A stretch of DNA of 8,373 bases from Rhodospirillaceae bacterium (GCA_002686135.1 NZAO01000062.1:1-8373); one strand, 5' to 3'; counted from the stretch's first letter, positions 1 to 6,838 are shown. Made by a program: numbers and translations. The notes: generated by a model from the letters alone, not told the origin.

Positions 1-246
1 TACGGATTTGTCGCTCTGGGACCCGCCAACAGGATCGCGGTAATCGACGCCAAGACCCTGGAGATCATCAAATATATTCTCGTCGGCCAGCGCGTCTGGC
101 AGCTTGCCTTGACCCCCAATGAGAAACTGCTGGTCAGCACCAACGGCGTCAGTAATGACGTTACCGTCATCAATGTGGAAAAACTCAAAGCCATCAAATC
201 CATCAAGGTTGGAAGGTTCCCATGGGGCATAGTGATCCAACCCTGA
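1..246 (+). CDS. YVTN-type beta-propeller protein, C-terminal fragment (PQQ/ABC-associated)
   Basis: The frame is open from the first base to TGA at 244-246 and gives 81 residues of a protein that begins upstream of the window. The visible part has the rhythm of YVTN beta-propeller blades: a strand ending RIAVIDAKTLEII, then LALTPNEKLLVSTNG, then DVTVINVEKLKAIKSIKVG and a final PWGIVIQP. Such propellers are secreted or periplasmic scaffold or binding proteins. A beta-propeller immediately before an ABC ATPase and ABC-2 permease is the arrangement known from PQQ-dependent alcohol oxidation clusters, where these genes travel together. The last 25 nt overlap the ATPase gene, so the two are probably translationally coupled. 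The propeller class is fairly sure from the repeats. The PQQ link is an inference from the neighbours, because no dehydrogenase or cytochrome is visible here. Confidence 0.75.
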   Translation, partial: YGFVALGPANRIAVIDAKTLEIIKYILVGQRVWQLALTPNEKLLVSTNGVSNDVTVINVEKLKAIKSIKVGRFPWGIVIQP

Positions 247-1004
247 CACAGCACCAGAACAGGGAAGGCACGGCGGCATTGGAGGTCTCCGGCCTGACCC
301 ACGATTTCGGGTCCACGCGGGCCCTCGGTGACGTGGCGGTGGCGATTCATCCGGGTGATTTCACGGTGCTGCTGGGCCAGAACGGGGCCGGCAAGACCAC
401 GCTCTATTCCCTGGTGACGCGGCTCTATAACAATCGAACTGGGGCCATCGAAATCTTCGGATACGATGTGCGGCGCGACTCATCCCAGGCCCTGACCAGG
501 ATCGGCGTTGTTTTCCAGCAGCCCACGCTGGACCTCGACCTGACGGTGGAACAGAACCTTCATTATCACGCCGCGCTGCATGGAATCAGCCGCGGCCAGG
601 CCCAGGAAAGACTCGAAGAGGAACTCACCCGCAGTGGTCTCATCAACCGCCGCCATCACAAAATAAGACAGCTTTCCGGCGGCCAGCGCCGCCGGGTGGA
701 AATCTCGCGCGCCCTGATGCACCGTCCGAAAATGCTTCTTCTCGACGAACCCACCGTGGGGCTCGATATCGGCAGCCGTCAGGATATTCTCGACCATGTG
801 CGGAGCCTGTGCCGCGAGGATGGTCTAGCGGTGCTGTGGGCTACGCACCTGATCGACGAGATCGACGAAGGGGAACAGGTTGTAATCCTGGATGAAGGCA
901 AGGTTCTGGCCGCCGGTGGCGTGGAGGAAGTCTGCAAACAGGCGGGAACGGCGACAATCCGCGAGGCGTTTACCACCCTGGTGGGGAAAGAGCCCGAAGT
1001 ATGA
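222..1004 (+). CDS. ABC transporter ATP-binding protein (PQQ-alcohol dehydrogenase-associated type)
   Basis: This 260-residue protein is a complete ABC nucleotide-binding domain that should sit on the cytoplasmic face and drive the permease encoded next. Visible motifs are Walker A GQNGAGKT (residues 52-59), Q-loop VVFQQP (about 97-101), signature LSGGQ (151-155), Walker B MLLLDEP (171-177) with catalytic Glu176, D-loop GLD (180-182) and the switch His209 in ATH. The length and a single domain suit exporters with an ABC-2 type permease. The start at 222 has GGAAGG at 211-216 upstream and lies inside the preceding beta-propeller gene; the first ~18 residues are not part of the ABC fold, so a later start cannot be excluded. 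The stop overlaps the permease start by 4 nt (ATGA). The substrate is unknown; assignment to the PQQ-linked subfamily rests on context and general resemblance. Confidence 0.93.
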   Translation: MGHSDPTLTQHQNREGTAALEVSGLTHDFGSTRALGDVAVAIHPGDFTVLLGQNGAGKTTLYSLVTRLYNNRTGAIEIFGYDVRRDSSQALTRIGVVFQQPTLDLDLTVEQNLHYHAALHGISRGQAQERLEEELTRSGLINRRHHKIRQLSGGQRRRVEISRALMHRPKMLLLDEPTVGLDIGSRQDILDHVRSLCREDGLAVLWATHLIDEIDEGEQVVILDEGKVLAAGGVEEVCKQAGTATIREAFTTLVGKEPEV

Positions 1005-1804
1005 CGCCCATTCACTATTTTCGTTGTTTCGTGGGCATCGTCTGGCGCGAGGGCCTTCGTTTCGTGCATCAACAGGAAAGGTTCCTTTCCGCCATGGTGC
1101 GCCCCCTGGTCTGGCTCTTCATCTTCGCCGCCGGGTTCCGGTCGGTTTTGGGAGTGTCTATCATTCCGCCCTACGAGACCTATATTACCTACGAGGTCTA
1201 TATCGCGCCCGGCTTGATGGCTATGATCCAGCTTTTCAACGGCATGCAGAGCTCGCTCTCCATGGTCTATGACCGGGAAATGGGAAGCATGCGCACGCTG
1301 CTGGTGAGTCCTCTTCCACGCTGGTTCCTGCTGGTCTGCAAGCTATTGGCGGGGGTGGCGGTTTCCGTGATCCAGGTCTACGCCTTTCTGGTGATTGCCT
1401 GGTTCTGGGACATCCAGCCGCCGCTCGTTGGCCTGCTGACCGTGCTGCCGGCCCTGATTCTGTCGGGCCTGATGTTGGGGGCGCTCGGCATGTTTCTGTC
1501 CTCGGCCATCAAACAGCTTGAAAACTTCGCGGGGATCATGAATTTCGTGATTTTTCCCATGTTCTTCGCCTCTTCCGCCCTCTATCCCCTGTGGAAAATG
1601 AAGGAATCCAGTCTTTTGCTCTACAATATCTGCTGGGCTAATCCCTTTACCCATGCCGTGGAGCTGATCCGGTTCGCCTTTTACGGCCAGATCAACTGGC
1701 TGTCCCTGGCCTATGTGGCGGTGGCTACGGTGGTGTTTCTGGGGCTGGCGATTTATGGCTATGATCCGGGACGCGGGCTGATCACCCGCAAGGCCGGGGC
1801 CTGA
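1001..1804 (+). CDS. ABC-2 type transporter permease (PQQ-alcohol system type)
   Basis: A 267-residue integral membrane protein, the transmembrane partner of the ATPase whose gene it overlaps by 4 nt. Six hydrophobic segments can be picked out at about residues 32-50, 66-86, 108-134, 142-168, 176-196 and 234-254, the usual ABC-2 topology. The stretch REMGSMRTLLVSPLPRW (92-108) between segments 2 and 3 matches the cytoplasmic coupling region typical of ABC-2 permeases. NPFTHAVELIR (214-224) before the last segment is the other family hallmark. The family includes drug, polysaccharide and daunorubicin-type exporters; permeases next to PQQ-dependent alcohol dehydrogenase genes form one recognised branch. 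Transport is probably outward, since no periplasmic solute-binding protein of an importer is visible. The cargo cannot be read from the sequence. Confidence 0.92.
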   Translation: MTPIHYFRCFVGIVWREGLRFVHQQERFLSAMVRPLVWLFIFAAGFRSVLGVSIIPPYETYITYEVYIAPGLMAMIQLFNGMQSSLSMVYDREMGSMRTLLVSPLPRWFLLVCKLLAGVAVSVIQVYAFLVIAWFWDIQPPLVGLLTVLPALILSGLMLGALGMFLSSAIKQLENFAGIMNFVIFPMFFASSALYPLWKMKESSLLLYNICWANPFTHAVELIRFAFYGQINWLSLAYVAVATVVFLGLAIYGYDPGRGLITRKAGA

Positions 1805-1848
1805 GCGGAACCACTATGAAAATTGCGGAAAAATCAGCGGAGAAACAC

Positions 1849-2283
1849 GTGAAACATTTTCTAAAACTGACCCTGTTCACCATTGCCCTGTCTTTGCCTG
1901 TGACGGGCGCTTCCGCTAAGGGCGACCTGGCCGTGAAGGCTAAAATGCTGAAGCTGGAGTTAGGCTCGGAAAAAAGCGACTACGCCATGTCGAGCAAGGA
2001 ATTCCAGCTTGAGACCGGCCAAGCCTATCGTCTCAAGATCATCAGCAGCGGTCTCAAGGAATATTCCTTCGAAGCGCCCGAGTTTTTCGCAAATATCTGG
2101 GTGCGGAAGCTGGAAGTGGAGGACGTGGAGATCAAGGCCCCCGTGATCGAGGAGCTGTCCTTCGAGGAATACGAAGAAAGCGAGGCGGAACTCTTTTTCG
2201 TGCCCATCAGGACCGGCGTTTACGAATTCAGCTTCGAGGGGTTGGAAGAAAGGGGCATGGTCGGTAAGTTCATCGTCAAATGA
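1849..2283 (+). CDS. Secreted cupredoxin-like protein lacking copper ligands
   Basis: A small exported protein. I prefer the GTG at 1849, which follows GGAGA (1839-1843) and gives a compact signal peptide with a hydrophobic core LTLFTIALSLPVTG and an ASA|KG cleavage site. The ATG at 1816 adds 11 residues and has a poorer ribosome binding site. The mature part reads like a cupredoxin beta-sandwich: KEFQLETGQAYRLKI resembles the strand before the first copper ligand, and the end VYEFSFEGLEERGMVGKFIV resembles the closing Y-x-F-x-C...H...GM-x-G-x-x-V loop. The ligand positions are changed: Tyr where the first His is expected, Phe for Cys and Glu for the second His, with only Met kept. The mature protein has no His or Cys at all, so a type 1 copper site is impossible. 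The fold call is by pattern only. It follows the permease by 44 nt (11 nt from the upstream start), so it is probably in the same operon. Confidence 0.7.
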   Translation: MKHFLKLTLFTIALSLPVTGASAKGDLAVKAKMLKLELGSEKSDYAMSSKEFQLETGQAYRLKIISSGLKEYSFEAPEFFANIWVRKLEVEDVEIKAPVIEELSFEEYEESEAELFFVPIRTGVYEFSFEGLEERGMVGKFIVK

Positions 2284-2340
2284 CACCACCATTAAATGGC
2301 GGCGACGTTTTTTAAATTTCATAACAATACAGGTGGAAAA

Positions 2341-2970
2341 GTGCAGTTTTTAAAATTTACTTTCTTATATGCGGCCATTTTCAGTTTTGTCTTGTCCGTC
2401 GCCCGTCCTGGGCTGGCGCAGGAAGACTACGAATCCGAATGGCCCTGTGTTCAGCGCCTCGTTAACGGCATTCCCCTCGCCACCGTTTGGCAGGGCCCCG
2501 CCATAAAGGAATTCACCGCTACCTGGTGGGAAGACGAGACGCTTCCTCCCCTCGTCAACGAACTTCTCGACGAAACCCTGACCGAAGAAGAATCCGTGGA
2601 CATTATCAATGGCTATGTGGAAACCCTGGGAAAAGACAAAGACAAGAAGCTGTTAGCGCTTTTCTCCGGGCTGTTCCTGAGGTCCAGCGAACTTCGCGCC
2701 CGGCAGATAAGGGGCATTAAGGAATTTTACCGCCGCCAGATAGAACGGGCGGAACGCATTGGCCTGATGGCCAAGGAATTGCGCAAGATGGAGCAGGAAG
2801 GCGTTGGCGAGGAAAGTCCCGAATATATGGGTTTGTCCGAAACCCTTATCTGGAACACACGGATTTATGATGAACGCAACAAACTCATCGACTATGTCTG
2901 TGAAGAGCCGGTTTTCCTTGAACAGAGGCTGGGCATTCAGGCCAGGATCATCCTGAAAAACATACAATAA
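2341..2970 (+). CDS. Secreted protein of unknown function with WPC motif
   Basis: I do not recognise a named family. I choose the GTG at 2341, preceded by AGGTGGA (2331-2337), because it gives a good signal peptide (FLKFTFLYAAIFSFVLSVA, cleavage near GLA|QE). The ATG at 2296 would extend the frame by 15 residues but has no ribosome binding site. The mature protein, about 183 residues, starts with SEWPCVQRLV followed by VWQGP, a motif I associate loosely with hypothetical proteins of PQQ-type clusters. It is then largely helical and charged, including a likely coiled-coil stretch ERAERIGLMAKELRKMEQEG. There are only two cysteines, one in the WPC motif and one near the C-terminus (DYVCEEP), so a single disulfide in the periplasm is plausible. 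It lies 57 nt after the cupredoxin-like gene on the same strand and is probably the last gene of that operon. Confidence 0.75.
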   Translation: MQFLKFTFLYAAIFSFVLSVARPGLAQEDYESEWPCVQRLVNGIPLATVWQGPAIKEFTATWWEDETLPPLVNELLDETLTEEESVDIINGYVETLGKDKDKKLLALFSGLFLRSSELRARQIRGIKEFYRRQIERAERIGLMAKELRKMEQEGVGEESPEYMGLSETLIWNTRIYDERNKLIDYVCEEPVFLEQRLGIQARIILKNIQ

Positions 2971-3027
2971 TCCATCATGGTCGATGGCGGTCTTCTCTCT
3001 ACATAACCTTAGGTATGAGGGGTATCC

Positions 3028-3141
3028 GTGTCTCGGCAAGATCGTAAGAAGCGCCAAAAAAAATTAAAAGGGGTCTCCAGGGAAGTTGATGCCCGCGGAT
3101 TGGACGCCGAACCGAATCTCATCCACATTGCCGCGGCATAA
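3028..3141 (+). pseudogene. Short + strand reading frame, probable 5' remnant of a lost gene
   Basis: The frame starts at GTG 3028 and ends at TAA 3139-3141, giving 37 residues, MSRQDRKKRQKKLKG followed by VSREVDARGLDAEPNLIHIAAA. A strong ribosome binding site, GAGGGG at 3016-3021, lies at the right distance, and the basic then amphipathic start resembles the beginning of a longer cytoplasmic protein. It ends abruptly at about the place where the opposite-strand TVP38-like gene also loses its homology, which suggests a single deletion removed the 3' ends of both. It could instead be a genuine small basic protein. I cannot assign a function. Confidence 0.4.
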
Positions 3142-3344
3142 ACCGCCATATACGCGAGAACGGCAGCGACACCGTTCCGCTCCACGAAATCGAGAAGAAA
3201 TTCCCGGTTGTCCCGGAAGGTTTCAAAGGCCAGGTATTCCGCGCCGCCGAGAATGAAGAACGCCCCCAGCCCACCGGCAAGAACGAGGATGGGCAGTATC
3301 CTTGTGAAGGAAAATCCCTGAATATGTTTTTCGGCTCTGCTCAC
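3129..3344 (-). pseudogene. TVP38/TMEM64 (VTT/DedA-like) membrane protein, truncated N-terminal remnant
   Basis: Read on the - strand from a GTG at 3344-3342, with a GGGGA ribosome binding site about 6 nt upstream, the frame gives 72 residues that look like the start of a TVP38/TMEM64 family protein. They comprise a hydrophobic segment ILPILVLAGGLGAFFILGG, then LAFETFRDNREFLLDFVERN and GVAAVLAYMAVYAAA. Family members run to over 200 residues and continue here with the conserved Pro/Gly-rich membrane loop, but that part is absent. After about 3129 the frame continues only into unrelated sequence (MWMRFGSAS...) and stops at 3009. The remnant therefore has one and a half membrane helices and should not work as a VTT protein. 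The family call rests on recognition of the N-terminal pattern. A contig-join artefact would look the same. Confidence 0.6.
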
Positions 3345-3502
3345 AATTTTTCCCCAGCAAAAAAGTAATCCGCACTCAGAGCATTTCCGTTTTTTACTTA
3401 AGCACAGCATTCCCCTCCCAACCATTCACCTTTATGTGAGACGGGAGTGAGAGGAAGGGGCCTAAATGCGCCCTTTGCGGGGAAATCCGGCAGTGAGTAA
3501 CA
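3345..3502. other. Intergenic region between the TVP38 remnant and the rpmH promoter
   Basis: No convincing gene lies here. Seen: an A-run with AAAAAAGTAAT at 3359-3369; an inverted pair AAGTAA (3363-3368) and TTACTT (3394-3399); a purine-rich stretch at about 3439-3460; and an imperfect stem AAGGGGC (3455-3461) with GCGCCCTT (3468-3475), which has one bulge and no following T-run, so it is not a good terminator. The region is placed to hold the promoter of the - strand remnant, but I could not find a clear -10 box for it. Confidence 0.4.
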
Positions 3503-3531
3503 TTGACTTCCCCGGCTCCAGACTTTATACA
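3503..3531 (+). promoter_or_regulatory. Probable sigma-70 promoter of the rpmH operon
   Basis: TTGACT at 3503-3508 and TATACA at 3526-3531 are separated by exactly 17 nt and match the consensus at 5/6 and 5/6 positions. A start near 3538 would give a leader of about 37 nt carrying the GGAG ribosome binding site of rpmH. A strong promoter here is expected for a ribosomal protein gene and probably drives rpmH, rnpA and the genes after them. Confidence 0.72.
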
Positions 3532-3574
3532 GCCGTCCTTGTCCTGAACTCCCAAAATATTTCGGAGTCGACCC

Positions 3575-3709
3575 TTGAAACGCACCTATCAGCCAAGCGT
3601 TCTCGTTCGTAAGCGCCGCCACGGTTTCCGCTCCCGCATGGCCACCGTAGGTGGCCGCAGGGTGCTGGCGAAACGCCGCACCAAGGGCCGCAAACGCCTG
3701 TCCGCCTGA
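3575..3709 (+). CDS. rpmH: 50S ribosomal protein L34
   Basis: The 44-residue product begins MKRTYQPS, continues [11 protein letters not shown] and ends [11 protein letters not shown], the hallmark sequence and length of bacterial L34, a very basic protein of the large ribosomal subunit. The start codon is TTG at 3575, because the family's invariant MKRTYQPS begins there. There is no ATG or GTG upstream in frame before a stop, and GGAG at 3564-3567 is 7 nt away. It is the first gene of the housekeeping cluster, downstream of a near-consensus promoter and 5 nt before rnpA, the usual bacterial pairing. A non-ATG start for such a highly expressed protein is slightly unusual. Confidence 0.97.
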   Translation: MKRTYQPSVLVRKRRHGFRSRMATVGGRRVLAKRRTKGRKRLSA

Positions 3710-3714
3710 AATCC

Positions 3715-4092
3715 ATGTCCCCCGTTATCGAGCGCCTCAAACGGCGGTCGGATTTCCTCCGCGTCGCGGCCGTGCGCTGTAAATCGGTAACGCCCGGCCT
3801 GATTCTCCAGGCCATGGTCCGCAAGGGGGATTCTTCCGGCGCCTCCATGGAGAAAAACGTGCCCATACGTATCGGTTATACCGCCAGTAAAAGGGTGGGC
3901 GGCGCCGTGGAACGCAACCGGGCACGGCGGCGTCTCCGCGCCGTGGTCACCAAGGTCATCCCCGATCACGCCAAGCCGGGGTATGATTTTGTCCTGATCG
4001 CCCGCAAGGGGACCCTGACCCGTCCTTTTCCCAAGCTTCTGGATGATCTTGTGACATCCTTAAAGCGGCTTGAAGCCTATCACACCGTTTAA
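3715..4092 (+). CDS. rnpA: Ribonuclease P protein component
   Basis: This 125-residue basic protein binds RNase P RNA and helps it mature tRNA 5' ends in the cytoplasm. The N-terminus RLKRRSDFLRV (7-17) is the family start. IGYTASKRVGGAVERNRARRRLR (53-75) contains the RNR signature (Arg67-Asn68-Arg69) that contacts the RNA and leader, and YDFVLIARKGT (90-100) is the closing strand. The length is normal. The ATG at 3715 lies 5 nt after the rpmH stop without a clear ribosome binding site, so translation probably depends on ribosomes finishing rpmH. An insertion-like segment KGDSSGASMEKN (37-48) in the loop before the third strand is a modest family variation. Confidence 0.96.
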   Translation: MSPVIERLKRRSDFLRVAAVRCKSVTPGLILQAMVRKGDSSGASMEKNVPIRIGYTASKRVGGAVERNRARRRLRAVVTKVIPDHAKPGYDFVLIARKGTLTRPFPKLLDDLVTSLKRLEAYHTV

Positions 4093-4108
4093 GATATCCG
4101 GTGCCCGC

Positions 4109-4378
4109 ATGAATCTTGTACAACACCTACTGCGTGTCCTGATCCGTAGCTATCAGATACTGATTGCCCCGATCCTGCCGGGAGGATGCCGGTATGCACC
4201 AAGCTGCTCGGAATACGCGCTGGAATCGGTTGCCCGCCACGGCGCCGTAAAGGGAGCCTTTCTCACCATCGCCAGGATTGCCCGCTGTCACCCCTGGGGC
4301 CGCCACGGCCATGACCCGGTGCCACAGACGTTGCAGACCTTTGTGCCTTTAAGCCGGGAGGGCGATGGCCGTGGATGA
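4109..4378 (+). CDS. yidD: Membrane protein insertion efficiency factor YidD
   Basis: An 89-residue protein of the YidD family, a small membrane-associated factor that aids insertion of proteins through YidC. The diagnostic core is GGCRYAPSCSEYALESVARHG, followed by the third conserved cysteine in ARIARCHPWG and the ending GHDPVP. The amphipathic N-terminal helix LLRVLIRSYQILIAPIL probably binds the inner leaflet. I take the ATG at 4109, because family members start just before that helix. An in-frame ATG at 4070 would add 13 residues and overlap rnpA by 23 nt. No strong ribosome binding site precedes either. The 3' end overlaps yidC by 14 nt, which fits coupled production of the two partners. 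Confidence 0.95.
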   Translation: MNLVQHLLRVLIRSYQILIAPILPGGCRYAPSCSEYALESVARHGAVKGAFLTIARIARCHPWGRHGHDPVPQTLQTFVPLSREGDGRG

Positions 4379-6137
4379 GCAACGCAATCTTTTCCTAGCG
4401 ATACTTCTGTCATTGTTGATTCTGGTGGGGTTCCAATATTTCTTCAGCCCGCCGCCGCCGGTCGAGGATGCAACCGTCTCGCAGGAGGCGAGCGAGGGCG
4501 GCATGGTGCCGGAAGCGCCAGTCCTGGAAGGTGACGGCGGCGGCATCACACCGGCGCCGTCTTCAATGCAGCCTGTGGCGTCCCCCACAGAGAAAGACGA
4601 GCACCCTTCCCTCACCCGCGAGGAAGTCCTTTTGCAAAGCGGACGGGTGCGGATCGAAACTCCGCAATTGGTGGGCTCGCTGGCGCTGACAGGCGCCCGG
4701 CTCGACGATCTGACTCTTGTCAAATACCGCGAAGCCCTATCACGGGAGAGCCCGCTTATCACCCTTCTTTCCCCGCCCGGCACGCCGGATGCCTATTTCG
4801 CCCGCCATGGGTGGACAGCGGGAGCCAAGGGCGTTGCGGTCCCCGATAACAAAACGGTCTGGGGATTGAGCGACGGCAAGGTCTTGTCTCCGGAGAATCC
4901 CGTCACGCTGCGCTGGGATAACGGACAGGGGCTAGTATTTGCTAAAACCTTCGAGGTTGACGATAACTTCATGTTCACCGTCACCCAGAGGGTTGAAAAC
5001 ACGGGCAGTGAGAAGGTCTCGCTGTATCCCTATGGGTTGATCTCACGCACGGGAACGCCCAGCACCCTGGGCTTTTATATCCTTCACGAGGGCCCGCTGG
5101 GAGTCTTCGATGGCACCCTGGAGGAAGTGGATTACGATGAACTTCAGGAAGAACACCGGATCGCCCAGACCACCACCGGGGGCTGGCTGGGGATAACGGA
5201 CAAATACTGGCTTGTAGCCCTGGCCCCGGACAGGGGAAACCGGGTCAACACCAAATTCAGATACGACAATGTGCAGGGCAGAAACAAATATCAGGCTGAT
5301 TACCTAGGTCGGGAATTCGTTCTGGCGTCGGGCGGCAACGCTGAGGTTTCCAGTAATCTCTTCGCCGGAGCCAAGATTGTTGAGCTTCTCGACGCCTATA
5401 CCACCACCTACGGCATTGACCGGTTCGACCTGGCGGTTGATTTCGGCTGGTTCTATTTTCTTACCAAGCCCATCTTCTACGCCCTGAATTTCTTCAACCG
5501 GATTTTCGGCAACTTCGGCCTCGGCATCCTTGCCCTGACCATCATCTTCCGGCTACTCATGTATCCGCTGGCCAACAAGTCCTTCCGGGCCATGAACGCC
5601 ATGAAGAAGCTGCACCCGCAGATTACTGAACTGCGGGAGCGGTTCGGGGAGGACAAGGCGCGCATGAACCAGGAAATGATGGCGCTCTATAAGCGGGAGA
5701 AGGTTAATCCCGCGGCGGGCTGTCTTCCCATGCTGGTTCAGATTCCCATCTTCTTTTCCCTCTATAAGGTGCTGTTTGTGTCTATCGAGATGCGCCAGGC
5801 GCCATTCTACGGCTGGATCGCCGATCTTTCCGCGCCCGACCCCACGTCGCTCTTTAATCTGTTCGGGCTTCTTCCATTTGATCTGCCGTCTTTTCTGCAT
5901 ATCGGCGTGTGGCCCATCCTCATGGGGCTCACCATGTATCTCCAGCAGAAGCTCAATCCACCCCCGGCCGACCCCGTTCAGGCCAAAATCTTCATGTTCC
6001 TGCCTTTTATCTTCACCATCCTTCTCGCCAATTTTCCGGCGGGACTGGTAATTTACTGGGCCTGGAACAACGTGCTGTCCATCGGCCAGCAATGGTTCCT
6101 GATGAAAAAGATGGATGCGCCAGCAAAGAAAAGCTAA
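4365..6137 (+). CDS. yidC: Membrane protein insertase YidC (Oxa1 family)
   Basis: The 590-residue product is a full-length Gram-negative YidC, the inner-membrane insertase that works alone or with SecYEG. It has an N-terminal membrane anchor (residues ~9-27) and a Pro/Glu-rich periplasmic linker. A large periplasmic beta-sandwich domain (~75-345) contains GGWLGITDKYW. The conserved five-helix insertase core starts near FGWFYFLTKPI, with a buried Arg at about residue 396 in IIFRLLMYPL, the positive residue needed for the hydrophilic groove. The cytoplasmic hairpin MNAMKKLHPQITELRERFG and NPAAGCLPMLVQIPIFFSLY are family hallmarks. The lysine-containing C-tail is short. GGGAGG at 4356-4361 sits close to ATG 4365; the GTG at 4371 is a possible alternative start. 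It overlaps yidD and is followed by yihA after 17 nt. Confidence 0.98.
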   Translation: MAVDEQRNLFLAILLSLLILVGFQYFFSPPPPVEDATVSQEASEGGMVPEAPVLEGDGGGITPAPSSMQPVASPTEKDEHPSLTREEVLLQSGRVRIETPQLVGSLALTGARLDDLTLVKYREALSRESPLITLLSPPGTPDAYFARHGWTAGAKGVAVPDNKTVWGLSDGKVLSPENPVTLRWDNGQGLVFAKTFEVDDNFMFTVTQRVENTGSEKVSLYPYGLISRTGTPSTLGFYILHEGPLGVFDGTLEEVDYDELQEEHRIAQTTTGGWLGITDKYWLVALAPDRGNRVNTKFRYDNVQGRNKYQADYLGREFVLASGGNAEVSSNLFAGAKIVELLDAYTTTYGIDRFDLAVDFGWFYFLTKPIFYALNFFNRIFGNFGLGILALTIIFRLLMYPLANKSFRAMNAMKKLHPQITELRERFGEDKARMNQEMMALYKREKVNPAAGCLPMLVQIPIFFSLYKVLFVSIEMRQAPFYGWIADLSAPDPTSLFNLFGLLPFDLPSFLHIGVWPILMGLTMYLQQKLNPPPADPVQAKIFMFLPFIFTILLANFPAGLVIYWAWNNVLSIGQQWFLMKKMDAPAKKS

Positions 6138-6154
6138 AGGCGGGGGAATAGATC

Positions 6155-6835
6155 ATGTCCGGCACGGATCGGGATACACAAGATACGGTGGACTCGGCGG
6201 CCGTGATCACGCCTGAATCTCTGGAAAAGGGGCGCATTCTTTTCGCTGGAGAATGCCGTTTCGTCGCCGGCGCCACGACGGCGGACAACCTGCCCCCCGG
6301 CACCTTGCCGGAAGGAGCCTTCGCCGGCCGTTCCAATGTGGGCAAGTCGAGCCTTATCAACGCCCTGACCGGACACAACACCCTGGCCAGGATTTCCCAG
6401 ACGCCGGGGCGCACCCGCCAGATCAATTTCTTTGTCCTTAACGACCGGATGATGCTGGTGGACCTGCCTGGTCATGGCTATGCCAAGGCGCCGAAACACG
6501 AGATTTACAGGTGGACGGAGCTGACCGACGCCTATTTTCGCGGCCGGGCGACTCTACGGCGGCTCTACCTTCTCGTGGACAGCCGCCACGGTGCCAAGAA
6601 GGTGGACCGTGATCTGATGGACCGTCTCGATGCCGCCGCCGTTTCCTATCAGATGGTGCTGACCAAAACCGACAAGGCCAAGGCGAAGGACCTAGAACAG
6701 ATAAAGGAACGGCTGGGTGAGGAAATACGCCAGCGCCCTGCCGCCCTTCCCTGCATCATCGCCACCAGCGCCCGAGAGAGCAGCGGCATACCCGAACTGC
6801 GCGCCATGCTGGCGGGGCTGTGCGAAGCCGGGTGA
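6155..6835 (+). CDS. yihA: Ribosome biogenesis GTP-binding protein YihA/YsxC (EngB)
   Basis: A 226-residue TRAFAC-class GTPase needed for late large-subunit assembly. The nucleotide-binding motifs are in order: G1 GRSNVGKSS (58-66), the G2/switch I region TPGRTRQINFF (83-93), G3 DLPGHGYA (103-110), G4 TKTD (170-173) and G5 TSA (204-206). The length is normal for alphaproteobacterial members, with about 25 extra residues before the core. The ATG at 6155 has GGGGGA (6142-6147) 7 nt upstream. The gene is 17 nt after yidC and closes the compact housekeeping run; the following 101-nt gap is the longest spacing after rpmH. Confidence 0.97.
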   Translation: MSGTDRDTQDTVDSAAVITPESLEKGRILFAGECRFVAGATTADNLPPGTLPEGAFAGRSNVGKSSLINALTGHNTLARISQTPGRTRQINFFVLNDRMMLVDLPGHGYAKAPKHEIYRWTELTDAYFRGRATLRRLYLLVDSRHGAKKVDRDLMDRLDAAAVSYQMVLTKTDKAKAKDLEQIKERLGEEIRQRPAALPCIIATSARESSGIPELRAMLAGLCEAG

Positions 6836-6838
6836 GGC

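Noticed and set aside
2972..2987. Hairpin CCATC/GATGG after the WPC protein gene as a terminator
   Set aside because: The stem is only 5 bp and is followed by a mixed pyrimidine stretch rather than a T-run.
3009..3128. Continuation of the - strand TVP38-like frame as a real C-terminus
   Set aside because: The residues after about 3129 are unlike the family, and the same DNA reads better as the start of a + strand gene with a ribosome binding site.
3525..3535. DnaA box or replication origin next to rpmH
   Set aside because: rpmH can lie near oriC in bacteria, but no cluster of TTATCCACA-like boxes is present in 3345-3575.
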